Source: an uncultured Clostridia bacterium (GTDB lineage Bacteria > Bacillota > Clostridia > Peptostreptococcales > Acidaminobacteraceae). From it: a stretch of DNA of 16,065 nucleotides. Within the stretch, counting starts at the first letter, position 1; every line of letters starts with the position of its first letter. Shown here piece by piece: positions 13,345 to 16,065 of the stretch. Where the stretch lies: the NCBI GenBank assembly GCA_945950065.1, contig CAMFGQ010000021.1:1-16065 (forward strand), in the 5' to 3' direction. The notes beneath the pieces are model-generated. The model searched no databases and was not told the DNA's origin. It was given only the letters and a program-made list of their open reading frames with translations. A program made the position numbers and the translations under genes.

Positions 13345-13686
13345 TTGAAAAAGTTTAAATCGTCCACTGTTTATGTGAGTGCATGGGCACGTCTCCCAAA
13401 GGAAATGCCCGCTAGTAAAGTTTATGAAGTGTTGGATATAGGTTTAGTTGTTGATAAAGAATCAAAAGAAATACAAGGTTGCTCTGTTACGCTCTTGACT
13501 GGAGCAGCCAAAATATTTATAGAAGACATCCTTCTAGGCTCCTCCTTTGACGAGGAGGGTCTAAGGAGCATACTGTTGGAGATTGAAAATCGTTACCATG
13601 GTTCTGCACAAAAAGCACTTCAGGTGGCCATAAAAAGTTGTTTTGAGAAACTTCTAACTGTCCTTGAAAAGGAGGTCAAAACCTAA
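13345..13686 (+). CDS. DUF3870 protein of unknown function
   Basis: A 113-residue soluble protein. It matches the DUF3870 family as I remember it, with an N-terminal strand (SSTVYVSAWARLP), KVYEVLDIGLVVDKESKEI (25-43), the central SVTLLTGAAKIFIEDILLG and the C-terminal hallmark ENRYHGSAQKALQVAIKSCF (81-100). No catalytic motif or signal peptide is visible. The start is a TTG, 5 bases after AGGAGG; no better start exists. The stop overlaps the ATG of the symporter gene by one base (TAATG), so the two are translationally coupled. Membership of a transport-and-hydrolase operon suggests a role in handling that substrate, as a binding, sensing or accessory protein, which is inference. Confidence 0.88.
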   Translation: MKKFKSSTVYVSAWARLPKEMPASKVYEVLDIGLVVDKESKEIQGCSVTLLTGAAKIFIEDILLGSSFDEEGLRSILLEIENRYHGSAQKALQVAIKSCFEKLLTVLEKEVKT

Positions 13687-14996
13687 TGAAAACGAAAAGA
13701 CTGAAGATGCATCATAAGATTTTTATTGGTTTATTTCTTGGTGTGATCCTGGGCTATATCTTGAACTTTATCGGTGGCGAAGAGAATGCTTTTGTTGTGA
13801 CCTACGCCATACCCTTTTTACAGTTTCTTGGAGATGTATTCATTCGACTGATTAGGATGATTGTCGTTCCTTTGGTCTTCTTCAGCATCATTGATGGTGT
13901 ACTCTCCCTTGGGGATGTAAGAAAGTTAAGGAGCATTGGACTGAAGACCGTTCTCTTTTTCTTGGGTTCAGCCATGATTGCTGTCACCATAGGTTTGGTT
14001 TTGGCCAACATCATTCAACCTGGTCAAGGCTTTCAGCTAGGAGAGGCTGTAGGTGAAATTCAAGTAAAAGAACTCCCAGGTCTCTATCAGACAATTTTGG
14101 ATTTGATTCCACTGAACCCTTTTGAATCTCTGAGCACTGGCAATATGATGCAAGTCATCGTATTTGCCATCTTTGTGGGTATTGCTGTTCTTATGATCGG
14201 AGAAGCTGCTGAGCCCGTGAAGAAACTGAATAATCTGCTTTCTCAAGCCATGTTTAAGATTATTCAAGTGATTATCATCATCATTCCCTTTGGGGTCTTT
14301 GGTCTCATGGGAGCAGCTATAGCCAAATTTGGAACAGCGATTTTTGGACCCGTTGCTAAATTTATTTTCGTCGATTACTTAGCGAATATCGTCATGCTTG
14401 TTGGCGTATATTCGATCTTTCTTCGCTTTATTGCGAAAGTCAATCCTATTTATTTTTGGAAACAGGCATTTGAGCCTTTCCTCATCGCTTTTAGTACTTG
14501 TACAACATCGGCTGCACTTCCTGTAAGCATGAGTATTGCACCAAGGCTAGGTGTTCCGAAACAGATTTCTAACTTTGTCCTTCCGCTTGGTGCAACAGCC
14601 AACATGAATGGGACCTGTATATATTTTGGGATTATCGTCATATTTGCTGCCCAGCTTTATGGAATCAGCTTGTCGATTTCCCAGCAGATTATGCTTGCAT
14701 TAACAGCAACCTTCCTCAGTGTTGGTTGTGCTGCTACACCTCAAATTGGTCTAGTAATCAGTTTTACACTTCTCACCTCCATGGGTTTACCTCTTGATGC
14801 CACAGCTCTCGTTGCAGGTGTGTACCGTATTATTGATCAAATCCATACTGCTACCAATGCATCAGGAGACCTTGTAACCAGCCTATGTATTGCAAGCATG
14901 GAAGGAGAGCTCGATCGAGATGTCTTCTATGATTTAAGTGAAATACCTGCGTTACAAAAATCTGCAAGAGAACAGATTTTAGAAATAGATGAATAG
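13686..14996 (+). CDS. DAACS-family cation-coupled symporter (GltP/SLC1-like)
   Basis: A 436-residue secondary transporter of the glutamate/dicarboxylate family (GltPh fold, eight helices plus two re-entrant hairpins). Hairpin 1 is STCTTSAALPVSMSIAPRLG (270-289), helix 7 has NMNGT (307-311) in place of the common NMDGT, hairpin 2 is SVGCAATPQIGLVISF (345-360), and helix 8 is RIIDQIHTATNASGD (381-395). Aligned to GltPh, Asp384, Asn391 and Asp395 match D394, N401 and D405. His387 replaces R397, the residue that grips the acidic side chain, and Tyr380 replaces D390. The amino-group binder is kept, so an amino acid or amine that is not Glu/Asp is likely. It starts with ATG in the TAATG overlap, after AAGGAGG. 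Confidence 0.93.
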   Translation: MKTKRLKMHHKIFIGLFLGVILGYILNFIGGEENAFVVTYAIPFLQFLGDVFIRLIRMIVVPLVFFSIIDGVLSLGDVRKLRSIGLKTVLFFLGSAMIAVTIGLVLANIIQPGQGFQLGEAVGEIQVKELPGLYQTILDLIPLNPFESLSTGNMMQVIVFAIFVGIAVLMIGEAAEPVKKLNNLLSQAMFKIIQVIIIIIPFGVFGLMGAAIAKFGTAIFGPVAKFIFVDYLANIVMLVGVYSIFLRFIAKVNPIYFWKQAFEPFLIAFSTCTTSAALPVSMSIAPRLGVPKQISNFVLPLGATANMNGTCIYFGIIVIFAAQLYGISLSISQQIMLALTATFLSVGCAATPQIGLVISFTLLTSMGLPLDATALVAGVYRIIDQIHTATNASGDLVTSLCIASMEGELDRDVFYDLSEIPALQKSAREQILEIDE

Positions 14997-15002
14997 GAGG
15001 AA

Positions 15003-15818
15003 ATGATGTCAAGAGATAGAAAGTTAACCATTGGGATCATTCAAATGAAAATTGCACAAGGAGATCCTCAAGAGAACTTAGAAAGAGGGCTCAAGTTTGC
15101 AGAAGAGGCTGTTGAAAAAGGAGCACAGATCATCTGTTTCCCAGAACTCTATTATCAAGGTTATCACCCAAGCAGTGAGATTCTACAGCAATTAGCAGAA
15201 CCGGTTGATGGACCTATGGTTCAAACCTTTCGCAAGTTTTGTAAAAACAACGGAGTTTATGCCATTGTAGGCTACGCTGAAAGCGTAGATATTCCAGGTA
15301 GAATGTATAATTCCGCAGTCTTCATTGATGATAAAGGTGAAGTCATCGGAAATATGCGTAAAGTGAACAACTGGGGTGTGGAGAAAAACAAATTCCGAGA
15401 GGGAAGAAAATTCCCAGTCTACGATACACCACTTGGAAAGATTGGAATCATGATCTGCTATGATGTGGAGTTTCCTGAGCCAGCAAGAATTATGGCACTA
15501 AAAGGCGCGGAGCTTGTTTTTGTCCCTGCAGTTTGGTCCATTCCTGCCAAAAGACGCTGGGATGTTGACCTGGCTGGAAATGCACTGTTCAATCTTTACT
15601 TCATGGCAGGAGCAAATCCTGTTGGTGATAATGCATGTGGTAAAAGCCAAGTATTTGGCCCAGATGGAGAACCTCGTGCCGTTGCCTCAGTAGATGAGGA
15701 AGAAGTTCTTATCTGCGAAATTGATTTAAATGAAGTTGTAGAAGTACGATCAAGAATTCCCTATCTCAACGATTTTAAGGAAGACACATTTAGTATGGAG
15801 GCGGTAGATAGGTACTAG
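15003..15818 (+). CDS. carbon-nitrogen hydrolase (nitrilase superfamily)
   Basis: 271 residues, a typical length for the amidase/N-carbamoyl-putrescine amidase/omega-amidase branch. The catalytic triad is visible: Glu48 in FPELYYQGY, Lys120 in MRKVNNWG and Cys152 in MICYDVEFPEPAR. It hydrolyses a C-N bond of an amide, carbamoyl or nitrile compound in the cytosol; omega-amidase, carbamoyl-amine amidase and other branches cannot be told apart by eye. AGGAGGA precedes tandem ATG codons at 15003 and 15006, and the symporter stop is 6 bases upstream. It sits between two transporter genes, so its substrate or product is probably what they move. Confidence 0.94.
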   Translation: MMSRDRKLTIGIIQMKIAQGDPQENLERGLKFAEEAVEKGAQIICFPELYYQGYHPSSEILQQLAEPVDGPMVQTFRKFCKNNGVYAIVGYAESVDIPGRMYNSAVFIDDKGEVIGNMRKVNNWGVEKNKFREGRKFPVYDTPLGKIGIMICYDVEFPEPARIMALKGAELVFVPAVWSIPAKRRWDVDLAGNALFNLYFMAGANPVGDNACGKSQVFGPDGEPRAVASVDEEEVLICEIDLNEVVEVRSRIPYLNDFKEDTFSMEAVDRY

Positions 15819-15826
15819 GAGGAAAA

Positions 15827-16065
15827 ATGGAAAAGAATGAAAGAGTTTCTCCCTATGAAGAAGGTGCTCTGAAAATTGAGAGATTAACCTCAAAAGAAGT
15901 TATCTTCATGGTGGTGGGCTGCGGAATCGGCTCAGGAGCTCTAGGAACGGCATATTCTGCACGTCTTGGAGGTTTTCCGGTTATTGCATTTTGGTTGATT
16001 ATTTCTGGCATTCTCACCTTAATCAGTATGTACTATGTTGCTGAGAGTGCCCTGCGTACAAGAAG
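15827..16065 (+). CDS. amino-acid-permease-like membrane protein, N-terminal part
   Basis: An ATG at 15827, after GGAGG and 8 bases past the hydrolase stop, opens a frame that runs off the window after 79 codons. It begins MEKNERVSPYEEGALKIERL, followed by a first helix containing GCGIGSGALGTAYSARLGGF, the Gly-rich unwound helix 1 motif (GxGxGSG) of APC-superfamily amino-acid transporters, and a second helix around FWLIISGILTLISMYYVAE. The best guess is an amino acid/polyamine permease of the hydroxy- or aromatic-amino-acid type. Fourth gene of the operon. Confidence 0.85.
   Translation, partial: MEKNERVSPYEEGALKIERLTSKEVIFMVVGCGIGSGALGTAYSARLGGFPVIAFWLIISGILTLISMYYVAESALRTR

Overview
The window looks like chromosomal DNA of a low-to-mid GC Gram-positive bacterium, most likely a Firmicute of the Clostridia type. 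The grounds are strong AGGAGG ribosome-binding sites, sigma-A promoters, intrinsic terminators with long T tracts, a tRNA-Trp T-box, YhaM and PrsA-type proteins, and a TipAS-type MerR regulator. I see no rRNA, tRNA, CRISPR array or insertion sequence. I do not name a genus.

Layout. (1) 1-810, minus strand: a promoter, ribosome-binding site and start codon lead into reading frames broken by stops and frameshifts. This looks like decayed genes, one resembling a membrane-anchored anti-sigma (DUF4367-type) protein, followed by hairpin-rich non-coding DNA. (2) 811-4128, minus strand: an operon trpS - HerA/DUF853-type ATPase - LysE-family exporter, driven by a good sigma-A promoter and controlled by a Trp-specific T-box. 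(3) 4279-4925, plus strand: an XRE-type regulator with a palindromic operator inside its own promoter. Its coding sequence appears split by a single-base frameshift, and its expected toxin partner is missing. (4) 5018-5841, minus strand: a MerR/TipAS regulator behind a 19-bp-spacer promoter typical of MerR control. (5) 5851-7124, minus strand: an acidic lipoprotein gene with its own terminator. (6) 7335-8641, plus strand: a GCS2-family glutamate-cysteine ligase-like enzyme. (7) 8643-11706, plus strand: an O-antigen-ligase-like membrane protein that is probably translated from a leaderless mRNA, a parvulin without a signal peptide, and the 3'-5' exoribonuclease YhaM. (8) 11722-13114, plus strand: a MATE exporter. 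(9) 13199-16065, plus strand: a four-gene operon that starts with a structured leader ending in a terminator right against the ribosome-binding site. Its genes are a DUF3870 protein, a DAACS-family symporter, a carbon-nitrogen hydrolase and an amino-acid-permease-like gene that runs off the window.

The last operon is the best candidate for an undescribed system. Two transporters, an amidase-type hydrolase and a small protein of unknown function are tightly coupled behind an unrecognised leader RNA. The symporter has histidine where acidic-amino-acid carriers have their substrate-binding arginine, so its substrate is probably not glutamate or aspartate. My working idea, which is inference, is uptake and hydrolysis of a nitrogen-containing amide or carbamoyl compound. 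In three places (trpS, MATE, DUF3870) an intrinsic terminator sits directly before the ribosome-binding site, so premature termination may be a common control mode here.
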